NCBI GenBank assembly: GCA_964563495.1
Contig: CAZLYK010000050.1
Coordinates: 1-34,933 of the forward strand
DNA: 34,933 nt
Origin: CAZLYK01 sp964563495
GTDB taxonomy: Bacteria; Acidobacteriota; Blastocatellia; RBC074
Direction of reading: 5' to 3'
In this document: piece by piece, positions 25,976 to 34,306 of the stretch
Position numbering within the stretch: position 1 is the first letter of the stretch
Layout of the letters: each line of letters begins with the position of its first letter
Translations under genes and position numbers: made by a program
The notes under the pieces: generated by a model
The model's input: the letters and a program-made list of their open reading frames with translations, nothing else
Told to the model about the DNA's origin: nothing
Databases searched by the model: none

Positions 25976-28225
25976 TTAATTGACCTTGAAGATAACAATT
26001 GTCAGGTCATCCTCCTGCTCGGCGCCGTGAGTCCAGGCTTTGACCGAGTGTAAGATTTCGTTTTCGATCTCGGCTGCGCGCAAGTGAGCGCATTTGAGCA
26101 GAGTCTGAATCAGGTTCTCTTCCCCGTATTCCTCATTTGCCGGGTTACACGCCTCAACCAAACCGTCGGTAAAGGCTACGAGCAGATCGCCGCTTTCGAG
26201 TCTGATCTCGCTCTCCTCGAATACGCAGTCGGGAAACAGACCCAGAACCGTGCCGCCGCGATCGAGGCGTTCGACAGTCAGACCACTCTGGTCATGAGGG
26301 CGGAGCAGCAGGGGCGGGTTATGGCCGGCGTTGGTGTAGCGCAAGATCGAGCCCTGCTCCTCGAATTCGGCATAAAAGAAAGTAATATAGCTTGCGTCGA
26401 GGACTGAATTAACGACCTGTTGATTGACCTGCGAAACGATTCTTTGGACCTGGGAAGAACGCGACGATAATTCCGCCTGGTTGGTCCGGCCCTGAGTGCC
26501 CGCTCCCTCAGTAAATTCTGATTTGGCTCTGGAATCCGACGGGGCGGCCAACCTGAGTTTAAAGCTGTAAGCGTCGTGATAGGCCTGGACCTGTCCTCGC
26601 AGGATGGCCTGCAGGTTGGCCATCATGAGCGCCGCCGAGACTCCCTTGCCGCAGACATCAGCGATGACGATGCCGATGATTTCGGGAGCGACATCGATGA
26701 AATCATAATAGTCGCCGCTCACCGAGCGAGCCGGGATGCAGACGCCGGGAGCGAAGTCAAGCCGGTCAGTTTTCGGAGTGCTGCGGGGAAAGAGCTGCGA
26801 TTGGACTTGGGCGGCGATCTTCATTTCCTGATCGAGGCGCTGCTTTTCGGCCGAGACCCGCAACAACTCCCGGATCGAGCGGGTCATTTGATTAAACGAC
26901 ATGCTGAGCTCGCCCAACTGGTCGCGTCCGGTAATCGGAATTTCGTGATCGAAGTCTCCAATCTCAACGAGCTTTGTCCCGGTATAAAGGTAGTGCACGG
27001 CGCCGGTGATCGAGCTGGTCAGAATGCCGGCGGAGGTGATCGCGACCAGGGCTATCAGCAGAAAGAAGATCCCCAGTCCGGCGATGGCCCAAATCAGTAT
27101 ATTGCCGATGGCGCTCCCGGATTTGAATTGCTGCAACCGTCCCCAGATCCTCATCGGCTTAAGAAATGAGAGATCCAGTAAGAGGACGTCGCTCTCCATC
27201 TTTTTACCGGTCGACCAATTGGTCGTGGTCTTGAAGATGGGCCAGTTGCCGGGCGGCCAGCCTGCGCTCGATGCCGGTCGGTTTGAATCACGAACCGCGG
27301 TTTGGTTGACGATGGTCTCATCCAGGCGACCTCCGGCCGGCGTCAGGACGAGCGGCGTCAAAACCTGCCCGGGTTTGACCTCGAGGTCTGTGATGTGCCG
27401 CAGGTGCTTGCACATATTTTCGGCGACTGCATAATCGAGAAGGAAGGTGATCGGCGCAGGGTCCGAAAGCCTGACCAGATGACGGACGTGGACCCGTCTT
27501 TGGCGATTCGGCCCATCCTCGAAGACCAGTCCGTGAAAATCGCTGCGATTTTGCATCCATGACGGGAGCTGGGTGGTAATCCCGGTCAGATCGTCGATCG
27601 CCTGAGCGGGAGCGCCCCCCTCCTCGGCCAACGGACCTTTGACGGTGATCGTGCGTCGATTGCCCCCCTCGGTGCTGAGACTGAGGGTCAGATCGGGAAA
27701 GATCGGCGCGAGAGCATTTGCGCGTTCCTGCAAGCGACGGCGTACCTGGTCCTCATCGAGCCGGGCAGGATCCCAGTTTTTCAGATCGTCGCTGAGCGAG
27801 AGAGCCGCCGCGCGCGACTGTTCCAGATAACCATCGAGCTGTCGGGAGACCAGATTGACACTCGATTGCCAGACGACGACATAACCGATCAGGACGACCA
27901 GCGAGGTAAGCAGCAATAAGGGGAGCGCCCCAATCAACAGGTAAGTGACTATCAACCGACGGCGCAGCCGCCAAAGCAGGTGTTGCGTGACCCACCGCGC
28001 CCCCTTGATCAAGAGGTAGATGAAGGGGATAAAGGCCAGTAGAGAGGCAAGATCGAAGAGCTTTCTCAACCAGTAGCTGCCGAAAAGAGTCTCTTGATCG
28101 ACGAATGCCCAATCGATAAACCAGATGATCAGCCCGACCAACATGGCCTTTCCCATCAAAGTGATCGGCATCAGACTGATCAACAATTCGAGCAGGGGGA
28201 TTTTTCGGGCGCGACCATTCGACAT
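25976..28225 (-). CDS. membrane SpoIIE/RsbU-type PP2C phosphatase with HAMP domain
   Basis: Signal-controlled Ser/Thr phosphatase, the type that dephosphorylates anti-sigma-factor antagonists in partner-switching pathways. The ATG at 28225 has GAGGT 7 nt upstream; a TTG six codons earlier is less likely. The 749 residues show several N-terminal membrane helices (about 10-42, 55-80, 90-120) and a large presumably periplasmic sensor region (about 125-375). A further helix (about 380-410), a HAMP domain (about 410-465) and the PP2C domain (about 490-749) follow. Metal-site motifs SGDYYDF, IADVCGKG, AFTDGLVEA and EQEDDLTI are all present. A Ser/Gln-rich insert of about 40 residues lies inside the PP2C domain. 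It begins 32 nt after the acyl-CoA synthetase stop. Confidence 0.9.
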   Translation of the reverse strand: MSNGRARKIPLLELLISLMPITLMGKAMLVGLIIWFIDWAFVDQETLFGSYWLRKLFDLASLLAFIPFIYLLIKGARWVTQHLLWRLRRRLIVTYLLIGALPLLLLTSLVVLIGYVVVWQSSVNLVSRQLDGYLEQSRAAALSLSDDLKNWDPARLDEDQVRRRLQERANALAPIFPDLTLSLSTEGGNRRTITVKGPLAEEGGAPAQAIDDLTGITTQLPSWMQNRSDFHGLVFEDGPNRQRRVHVRHLVRLSDPAPITFLLDYAVAENMCKHLRHITDLEVKPGQVLTPLVLTPAGGRLDETIVNQTAVRDSNRPASSAGWPPGNWPIFKTTTNWSTGKKMESDVLLLDLSFLKPMRIWGRLQQFKSGSAIGNILIWAIAGLGIFFLLIALVAITSAGILTSSITGAVHYLYTGTKLVEIGDFDHEIPITGRDQLGELSMSFNQMTRSIRELLRVSAEKQRLDQEMKIAAQVQSQLFPRSTPKTDRLDFAPGVCIPARSVSGDYYDFIDVAPEIIGIVIADVCGKGVSAALMMANLQAILRGQVQAYHDAYSFKLRLAAPSDSRAKSEFTEGAGTQGRTNQAELSSRSSQVQRIVSQVNQQVVNSVLDASYITFFYAEFEEQGSILRYTNAGHNPPLLLRPHDQSGLTVERLDRGGTVLGLFPDCVFEESEIRLESGDLLVAFTDGLVEACNPANEEYGEENLIQTLLKCAHLRAAEIENEILHSVKAWTHGAEQEDDLTIVIFKVN

Positions 28226-28257
28226 CGATGCTACCTCAACCAAGACGCGATCGCCGA

Positions 28258-30093
28258 TCAGCTCAATTCGGTTTCAAATTTGGGGTAGAGTGCGTCAATG
28301 ACATCGCGATGTTTATCCTCGACAAACTTGCGACGCACCTTGAGAGTGGGTGTCAGTTCCCCGCTTTCGACCGAAAATTCTGAGTCGAGCAAAGCGATCT
28401 TTTTGACTTTCTCGTGTGGGGCCAAATCCTTGGTCACTTCATCAATCTTCTTCTTGAAATACTCGACGATCCGCGGGTGCCGCACGAGTTCAGACAGATC
28501 TTTGATCTCGATGTTCAAGGATCCGGCGTAAGCTCGGAGCGCGTCAAAAGACGGGACGATCAGAGCCGCCGGGAACTTGCGGGCGTTGCCGATCACGATC
28601 ACCTGTTCGACCATGGGAATGCCTCGGATCAGGTTTTCAATCGGCTGGGGGGCGATGTATTTACCGAGGCTGGTTTTGATCAGATCCTTCTTTCGATCGG
28701 TAATCCGAATGTAGCCGTCCTGGTCGATCGTCCCGATGTCTCCGGTGTGGAACCAGACTCCGTCGTCGTAGCGCTGGAGCACCTGCTCGGACTCGACCGG
28801 CATGAGGTAATACCCCTGCATGACATTCTCACCCTGGACGAGCAACTCTCCGTCTGGCGCGACCCTCACCCTAACCCCCGGAATCGTCCGCCCGATCGTG
28901 CCAATCCGATTCGCTTCAGGACGGTTGAATGAGACGACCGGGGAGGTCTCGGTCAATCCGTAGCCCTGCAGGATCGGAATGCCGGCGCCAAGAAAAACAT
29001 AGGCCAATTCCGACGGCATGGCGGCCCCTCCAGCGACAAAAAAGCGAATCCGCCCGCCGACAGCCTGACGCCACTTGGTAAAGACCAGCCGATCCATCAA
29101 CCGGTGCTCCAATCTCAATTTGAGCGGGATCCGTTTGCCCTGATCCTTGAGCATCGCCACCTCGCGGCCGACCCCGATCGAGCGGTGGAAGATCTTCTGC
29201 TGAAAAGGGGTGGCTTCGGCCGCCCTCTTATTAATTGTTGCATAGATCTTCTCGAATAAGCGCGGGACGGCCGTGACCACCGTCGGGCGCACGTCCTTGA
29301 TATCCTCAGCCACCGTCTCGACTCCTCGGGCATAACAGATCCGGACACCCAACCACATATAAATATAGAGGACTGTTCGCTCGAAGACGTGAGAAAGCGG
29401 GAGAAAACTGAGCGAAACATCGTCGTCGTGTAGATCGAAGACCTCCCCTGACCTGAGCGCGTTCGAGACCAGATTGTAATGGGTCAGCATGACGCCTTTC
29501 GGCTCACCGGTGGTGCCGGAGGTGTAGATGATGGTCGCCAGATCATCCGATCCGGCCTGCTTGACCATCTGATCATACTGGTCGGGTTGGCGCGCCAGCT
29601 CCTCGGCCCCACGGCTCTCCAGCCAGGATAAACTCAAGATATCTTTATCTTTAAGATCCTTGGGCTCTTCGAAGAGAATCAACCTGGGCCGTTCCCTCCC
29701 CTTGAGGCTTTCGAGCGCCGGCTGAATTCGGCGCAACTGGCGCTGACCGGAGATGAAAAGTACGCGAGCGCTGCTATTGCGCAGGATAAACGCCACCTGA
29801 TCGACCGCCTGGGTGGGGTAGATCGGTACATTAATCGCCGCGTTAGCGAGAATGGCATAGTCAGCCATGCTCCACTCGGGACAACTTTCAGCCAGCAAGG
29901 CTATCCGATCCCCAGCCTCCACACCCAGTTTTTTCAAACCCAGGGCGATCTTTCGGACTCGATCAAATAGGTCCGCTCCAGTGATGTCATGCCATTTCTT
30001 ATCGCGCCTGTAACTCATAACTACACGATCAGCGCGATTTTGGACGGCCTGGTTGAACAACTCGTTGAGGGTACGAGGCTCGCCACTGCCCAT
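28258..30093 (-). CDS. long-chain acyl-CoA synthetase (AMP-forming)
   Basis: Activates fatty acids to acyl-CoA via an acyl-adenylate. The 611 residues carry the AMP-binding signature YTSGTTGEPKG at 190-200, the FLPLSHVFER motif, the 'GYGLTETSPVVSFN' region, and the C-terminal 'WFHTGDIGTIDQDGYIRITD' and 'RKKDLIKTSLGKYIAPQPIE' motifs, including the catalytic Lys segment. The length and motifs fit the FadD15/long-chain group that often acts at the membrane. AGGTGAG lies before the ATG. A TTGACA promoter is visible upstream. It is first in an apparent operon with the phosphatase and the PDZ protein, an unusual pairing. Confidence 0.93.
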   Translation of the reverse strand: MGSGEPRTLNELFNQAVQNRADRVVMSYRRDKKWHDITGADLFDRVRKIALGLKKLGVEAGDRIALLAESCPEWSMADYAILANAAINVPIYPTQAVDQVAFILRNSSARVLFISGQRQLRRIQPALESLKGRERPRLILFEEPKDLKDKDILSLSWLESRGAEELARQPDQYDQMVKQAGSDDLATIIYTSGTTGEPKGVMLTHYNLVSNALRSGEVFDLHDDDVSLSFLPLSHVFERTVLYIYMWLGVRICYARGVETVAEDIKDVRPTVVTAVPRLFEKIYATINKRAAEATPFQQKIFHRSIGVGREVAMLKDQGKRIPLKLRLEHRLMDRLVFTKWRQAVGGRIRFFVAGGAAMPSELAYVFLGAGIPILQGYGLTETSPVVSFNRPEANRIGTIGRTIPGVRVRVAPDGELLVQGENVMQGYYLMPVESEQVLQRYDDGVWFHTGDIGTIDQDGYIRITDRKKDLIKTSLGKYIAPQPIENLIRGIPMVEQVIVIGNARKFPAALIVPSFDALRAYAGSLNIEIKDLSELVRHPRIVEYFKKKIDEVTKDLAPHEKVKKIALLDSEFSVESGELTPTLKVRRKFVEDKHRDVIDALYPKFETELS

Positions 30094-30162
30094 CGTTTTC
30101 TCTCACCTGCCTGATTGGGATTTAATCAACCTGATTGAAACCGATCCACCTTGCCGGCGCTG

Positions 30163-30191
30163 ATGATCAGTCTATTTCCTCGATTTGTCAA
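30163..30191 (-). promoter_or_regulatory. predicted sigma70-type promoter for the acyl-CoA synthetase operon
   Basis: On the minus strand a perfect -35 TTGACA (30186-30191) is followed by a 17-nt spacer and GATCAT (30163-30168), four of six matches to TATAAT. It would give a leader of about 60 nt before the ATG at 30093. Confidence 0.45.
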
Positions 30192-30276
30192 TTTACACCC
30201 CCTGACGGCCACCGCCCACCCGCCCCGGACGAGGAAAAATTTTAATCCGGAAGGGGGCAAGCCCGCATCACAACAC

Positions 30277-30305
30277 TTGACACAAACGCCGCTCTTTCAT
30301 ATTCT
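30277..30305 (+). promoter_or_regulatory. predicted sigma70-type promoter for rplM-rpsI
   Basis: Perfect -35 TTGACA (30277-30282), a 17-nt spacer and -10 TATTCT (30300-30305), 42 nt before the rplM start. This is the strongest housekeeping-type promoter I can read in the window. Confidence 0.7.
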
Positions 30306-30346
30306 TAGCGTTCGTTTTTTTTTGAATTTTGATGGAGATCCTGACT

Positions 30347-30790
30347 ATGTCAACATACTTTCCGAGCGGTAAAGGGCTGGAGCAGCACCGGGAGTGGCAC
30401 ATCATCGACGCCGAGGGGATGACGGTTGGTCGGCTGGCGAGCGAGGTGGCCCATATCCTCATGGGCAAGCATAAGCCGAGCTACACACCCTTTCTGGACA
30501 TGGGCGATCACGTGATTGTGATCAACGCCTCAAAGATCGTTTTGAAGGGCAACAAGACCCACGACAAGATGTACCGTCATCATACCGGCTGGCCGGGCGG
30601 GCTGAAAGAGATTTCGGCGCGCGACCTGCTGGCCAAGAAGCCGGTGCGACTGGTCGAGCTGGCGATCAGGGGGATGTTGCCGAAGACCAAGCTTGGCCGT
30701 GCGATGAGCAGCAAGCTGAAAGTATACGCTGGAGCCGAGCATCCGCACGGCGCACAGAAACCCGTCCCGCGTGCCTTGGCGGCGAAGTAG
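30347..30790 (+). CDS. rplM: 50S ribosomal protein L13
   Basis: Early-assembly protein of the large subunit. The ATG at 30347 is preceded by GGAG 9 nt upstream and gives 147 residues, the normal L13 length; an in-frame TTG at 30329 would overlap the ribosome-binding site. Family motifs are 'WHIIDAEGMTVGRLASEVAH', 'GDHVIVINASKIVLKGNK', 'YRHHTGWPGGLKE' and 'RGMLPKTKLGR'. It is followed by rpsI, the conserved partner. Confidence 0.97.
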   Translation: MSTYFPSGKGLEQHREWHIIDAEGMTVGRLASEVAHILMGKHKPSYTPFLDMGDHVIVINASKIVLKGNKTHDKMYRHHTGWPGGLKEISARDLLAKKPVRLVELAIRGMLPKTKLGRAMSSKLKVYAGAEHPHGAQKPVPRALAAK

Positions 30791-30908
30791 TTCCGCCGGG
30801 CAAACGGTGATTCGAAATTTCAGATAACGACGGTCATCTCGATTGTCGGCCGGTTGCCGGGAAGTTTTCGAGCTGACCAAAGACCAAGAATCAGGAGCGA
30901 TTTAAGAC

Positions 30909-31301
30909 GTGGCTGATATTCAGTATTATGGGACCGGTCGTCGAAAGAGCGCCACTGCGCGAGTCTATCTGCGGCCGGGGAGCGGGAATTTCAAGGTTAA
31001 CCGCACCTCGATTGACAATTATTTCAAGAATGAGGCGCTGCGCATGATCATCCGCCAGCCGCTTCAGTTGACCGACACTTCGAGCAAGTTCGACGTGGTG
31101 GTCAATGTGGTCGGCGGGGGTGTCTCCGGTCAGGCCGGGGCAGTTCGTCACGGGATCGCCCGAGCCCTGGTCGAGTTCAATGCGGAGTTACGCAAAAAAC
31201 TCAAGAAGGCCGGCTTATTGACGCGCGATCCGCGCGCCAAAGAACGCAAGAAATACGGACTGAAGGGCGCTCGCAAGCGGTTCCAGTTCTCGAAACGCTA
31301 A
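30909..31301 (+). CDS. rpsI: 30S ribosomal protein S9
   Basis: Small-subunit protein whose C-terminal tail contacts P-site tRNA. The start is GTG at 30909, supported by AGGAG 10 nt upstream and by the family N-terminus (YYGTGRRKSATARV). The 130 residues match the usual length and end in the basic GARKRFQFSKR tail. The 118-nt spacer from rplM holds no gene. Confidence 0.97.
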   Translation: MADIQYYGTGRRKSATARVYLRPGSGNFKVNRTSIDNYFKNEALRMIIRQPLQLTDTSSKFDVVVNVVGGGVSGQAGAVRHGIARALVEFNAELRKKLKKAGLLTRDPRAKERKKYGLKGARKRFQFSKR

Positions 31302-31307
31302 TTTGAG

Positions 31308-31370
31308 TGCGGGATGCGGCATTTCAGAACCGGGTTCCGAAGTGCCGTGTTCCGCAGTCCGCATTCCCTA
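31308..31370. repeat. GGATGCGG/CCGCATTCC imperfect palindrome between rpsI and rpsB
   Basis: GGGATGCGGCATTTC near the left end and the CCGCAGTCCGCATTCCC region near the right end form an imperfect inverted repeat, with CGGTTCCGAAGTGCCG symmetry inside. It lies in the 194-nt spacer before rpsB. A second small hairpin, AATTCTC-CC-GAGAATT (31438-31453), lies closer to rpsB and could belong to its leader. I do not see a convincing promoter here. Confidence 0.5.
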
Positions 31371-31495
31371 AAATCCATTGCCGTCCCCACCATTGGTTGT
31401 TCTACGAACGAACCGCGAATCTACGAGGATTGTTCAGAATTCTCCCGAGAATTGTCAGGGCGGCGAGTACATAAACCAAGATTATGGAGGTCTAA

Positions 31496-32581
31496 TTGGC
31501 TACAGTAACGATGAAAGAACTGCTCGAAGCCGGCGTGCATTTCGGGCACCAGGTTCGCCGGTGGAATCCGAAGATGAAGGAGTTCATCTTCGGCGAGCGC
31601 AACGGCATTTATATAATTGACCTGCAGAAAACGCAGCGGATGTTCAAGGAAGCGATGAAGTTTCTGGCTTCCCTCTCGGGCGAAGGGACAAACCGAACGA
31701 TCCTCTTCGTCGGGACCAAGCGCCAGGCTCAGGACGCGATCAAGGAAGAGGCGCTGAGATGCAATCAATATTACATCAATCAACGCTGGCTTGGCGGTCT
31801 GCTGACCAACTTCCAGACCATCCAGAAGTCGATCAAGCGTTTCAAAGAGATCGAAGCGATGCAGGCGGACGGCCGGATCGAACAATACGCCAAGAAGGAG
31901 CGCTTACAGATCGAGCGTGAGCGCGTGGCTCTTGAGAAAAACCTCTCGGGTATCAAGGAGATGAAGAAGCTGCCCGACGCGATCTTCGTGATCGACACGA
32001 ACAAGGAAGAGATCGCGGTCAAAGAGGCCAATCGCCTGGGCATTCCGGTGGTCGCGGTGGTCGACACCAATTGCAATCCGGAAGGCGTCAATTACGTGAT
32101 CCCGGGCAATGACGATGCGCTGCGGGCAGTCCGTCTTTTTGCTTCGCGGATTGCCGATTCTATTCTGGAGGGCCAGCAGTTGGCCCAGCAAAAAGAGGCG
32201 GAGGAGGCGGCGATTGCGGCCGAGCAGGCTAAAGCGAGTGGCGTCACGATCGAGATCTCGCCTCGCCAACAGAGGGAACGCGGAGAGCGTGGCGGTCGAG
32301 GCCGTGATCGAGATCGTGGACGCGGCGGAGACCGCCGTCCACAGCGCGGGGACCGTGGCAGTGACCGGAGACCCGCACAAGCCGGGGCGCAGGCGGCAGT
32401 GGGCGCGGCGCCGGCTGCCGGGGCAGCGCCAGCGAGTGAGGCGACCGGGATTCCGTCAGTCGCGCCGGCCGTTGAAGCTCCAACCCCGCCGCCGGCAGAG
32501 CCAACGACGGCAATCGTCGAACCGGCCGCACCGAGCCAGCCGACTGACGCTACAGTTGAAAGCGCGGCAGAGACAGCTTAA
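31496..32581 (+). CDS. rpsB: 30S ribosomal protein S2 with long C-terminal extension
   Basis: Small-subunit protein needed late in 30S assembly. The start is TTG at 31496, supported by GGAGG 5 nt upstream and by the standard N-terminus MATVTMKELLEAGVHFGH; an ATG five codons later is too far from this site. Residues 1 to about 230 are a normal S2 (QRWLGGLLTNFQTI, IFVIDTNKEEIAVKEA). The protein then continues to 361 residues. About 232-257 are a charged helix, about 258-292 are Arg/Gly/Asp-rich with RGG-like repeats, and about 293-361 are Ala/Pro-rich. E. coli S2 is 241 residues, so the tail adds about 120. It is first in the rpsB-tsf-pyrH-frr block. Confidence 0.96.
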   Translation: MATVTMKELLEAGVHFGHQVRRWNPKMKEFIFGERNGIYIIDLQKTQRMFKEAMKFLASLSGEGTNRTILFVGTKRQAQDAIKEEALRCNQYYINQRWLGGLLTNFQTIQKSIKRFKEIEAMQADGRIEQYAKKERLQIERERVALEKNLSGIKEMKKLPDAIFVIDTNKEEIAVKEANRLGIPVVAVVDTNCNPEGVNYVIPGNDDALRAVRLFASRIADSILEGQQLAQQKEAEEAAIAAEQAKASGVTIEISPRQQRERGERGGRGRDRDRGRGGDRRPQRGDRGSDRRPAQAGAQAAVGAAPAAGAAPASEATGIPSVAPAVEAPTPPPAEPTTAIVEPAAPSQPTDATVESAAETA

Positions 32582-32619
32582 TTGAATTTTCAGCAGTGAG
32601 ATACTGCTACCTATTCATC

Positions 32620-32662
32620 ACGGCGCAGCCACTGCCCATACCGCGCGGCTGCGCCGTTTTTT
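32620..32662 (+). terminator. intrinsic terminator/attenuator between rpsB and tsf
   Basis: ACGGCGCAGCC (32620-32630) pairs perfectly with GGCTGCGCCGT (32647-32657) around a 16-nt loop and is followed by a run of six T residues (32657-32662). It lies 39 nt after the rpsB stop. A smaller hairpin AGCAGT/ACTGCT (32592-32608) precedes it. It would reduce tsf transcription relative to rpsB if read-through is partial. Confidence 0.85.
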
Positions 32663-32743
32663 GCAAATTGATAACTATTCATGGTGAGTGGTCGGCGGGT
32701 GAGCTTGATTGATCGCTGGCCTTTTGGGAGGTAAATAAAATTT

Positions 32744-33406
32744 ATGGCAATCACCGCAGAAATGGTCAAGAACCTGCGCGAGAAGACGGGCGCGGGGATG
32801 ATGGAATGCAAGAAAGCGCTGACTGAAGCCGGCGGCAATGAAGAGCAGGCGATCGAGATCCTGCGCAAGGCCGGGCTGGCCAGCGCAAAGAAGAGAGAAG
32901 GCCGGATCGCCGCCGAGGGAACCGTCGGATCCTATATTCATATGGGCGGTAAAGTCGGAGTCCTGGTCGAGGTCAACTGCGAGACCGACTTCGTCGCGCG
33001 GGGCGAAGATTTCCAGAAATTCGTCAAGGATCTGGCCATGCATATCTGTGCTTCAGAACCGCAAGTGGTCAACAAGCAAGACCTCCCGGCTGAAGTGATC
33101 GAGAAGGAGCGCGAGATCGCGCGGGGGCAGGCGATGGCTGATCCCAAGAACGCCAACAAACCCGAAAATATCATTGAGAAGATGGTCCAGGGCCGGCTCG
33201 ACAAGTTTTATACCGAGGCGGTGCTCATGGAACAGCCTTTTGTTAAAGACCAATCGATCACGATCGGCGAGCTCGTCACCCAGTTGACGGTCAAAACCGG
33301 AGAGAAGGTCAACATTCGCCGTTTCACCCGCTACAAGATGGGTGAAGGCCTGGAGAAACGCTCAGAGGATTTCGCCCAGGAAGTAGCGGCTGCGATTAAA
33401 CAGTAA
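32744..33406 (+). CDS. tsf: elongation factor Ts
   Basis: Guanine-nucleotide exchange factor for EF-Tu. The 220 residues start with the UBA-like domain (VKNLREKTGAGMMECKKALT), followed by the core with the EF-Tu-contact motif ETDFVAR. A single dimerisation-type region follows, making it shorter than E. coli EF-Ts (283 residues) and nearer to the compact forms of many other phyla. GGGAGG lies upstream of the ATG. It lies 162 nt after rpsB, past a terminator-like hairpin, so it may need its own promoter or read-through. Confidence 0.97.
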   Translation: MAITAEMVKNLREKTGAGMMECKKALTEAGGNEEQAIEILRKAGLASAKKREGRIAAEGTVGSYIHMGGKVGVLVEVNCETDFVARGEDFQKFVKDLAMHICASEPQVVNKQDLPAEVIEKEREIARGQAMADPKNANKPENIIEKMVQGRLDKFYTEAVLMEQPFVKDQSITIGELVTQLTVKTGEKVNIRRFTRYKMGEGLEKRSEDFAQEVAAAIKQ

Positions 33407-33419
33407 AACCGTGATCATT

Positions 33420-33458
33420 GATGGGTGGTGCGGGGAGAATATCTTGGCACGACCCATC
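33420..33458 (+). other. hairpin between tsf and pyrH
   Basis: GATGGGTGGTGC (33420-33431) pairs with GCACGACCCATC (33447-33458) with one mismatch around a 15-nt loop. No T-tract follows. It lies in the 91-nt spacer and could be a processing site or a weak pause rather than a terminator. Confidence 0.45.
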
Positions 33459-33497
33459 GCTCAACATCGACCGAGTTATCCAGTTTCGGACTAATCT

Positions 33498-34238
33498 GTG
33501 ACAAATCAACCCCGCTTCAGTCGCATACTGCTCAAAATCAGCGGAGAAGCGCTGATGGGAGGTTCCGGTTACGGGATCGACCCGGATGTGGTTCACCGCG
33601 TCGCCGAAGAGATCAAAGAGGTTTATGACCTGGGCGTCGAGGTAGCTCTGGTGGTCGGGGGCGGCAATATCTTCCGCGGCCTCAAAGCCAGCGCCGACGG
33701 CATGGATCGCGCCTCTGCCGATTACATGGGGATGCTCGCGACCGTCATGAACGCCGTGGCGATGCAGGATTCACTGGAAAAGATCGGGGTCTTCACGCGC
33801 GTCATGTCCGGGATCGAAATGCGCGAGATCGCCGAGCCTTTCATCCGGCGTCGCGCGATCAGGCATCTGGAGAAGGGACGGATCGTCATCTTCGCCGCAG
33901 GCATCGGCCAGCCCTTCCTGACGACAGATACGGCAGCGGCTATGCGCGCCCTTGAAGTTCAGGCGGATGTAATCATGAAAGCCACGAGCGTGGGCGGCAT
34001 CTACACTGCCGATCCGCGCAAAGACGCCAACGCCGTAAAGATCGACGTGCTCAGCTATATGCGGGTCTTACAGGATGAGCTGGCGGTCATGGATGCTTCG
34101 GCGATCTCCCTCTGCAAGGACAACCGGATGCCGATCATTGTTTTTGATATGACCAGGCACGGCAATATACAACGGGCCGTCATGGGTGAAAAAGTCGGAT
34201 CGATCGTCAAACCCGAAGACGAGATCGACCCGGCCTAG
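33498..34238 (+). CDS. pyrH: UMP kinase
   Basis: Phosphorylates UMP to UDP in pyrimidine synthesis; amino-acid-kinase fold, hexameric and GTP/UTP-regulated in the family. The start is GTG at 33498; no upstream alternative fits and the ribosome-binding site is weak (CGGA). The 246 residues show KISGEALMGG, VVGGGNIFRG, the ADYMGMLATVMNA region and 'VIMKATSVGGIYTADPRKD'. It sits between tsf and frr, a very common order. Confidence 0.97.
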   Translation: MTNQPRFSRILLKISGEALMGGSGYGIDPDVVHRVAEEIKEVYDLGVEVALVVGGGNIFRGLKASADGMDRASADYMGMLATVMNAVAMQDSLEKIGVFTRVMSGIEMREIAEPFIRRRAIRHLEKGRIVIFAAGIGQPFLTTDTAAAMRALEVQADVIMKATSVGGIYTADPRKDANAVKIDVLSYMRVLQDELAVMDASAISLCKDNRMPIIVFDMTRHGNIQRAVMGEKVGSIVKPEDEIDPA

Positions 34239-34306
34239 CCCCGATCAGAATTGGGAGCGGCGAGGCGCCGCCCTGTCACTCGTTGACGTTTATGTTGGAG
34301 GAAAAG

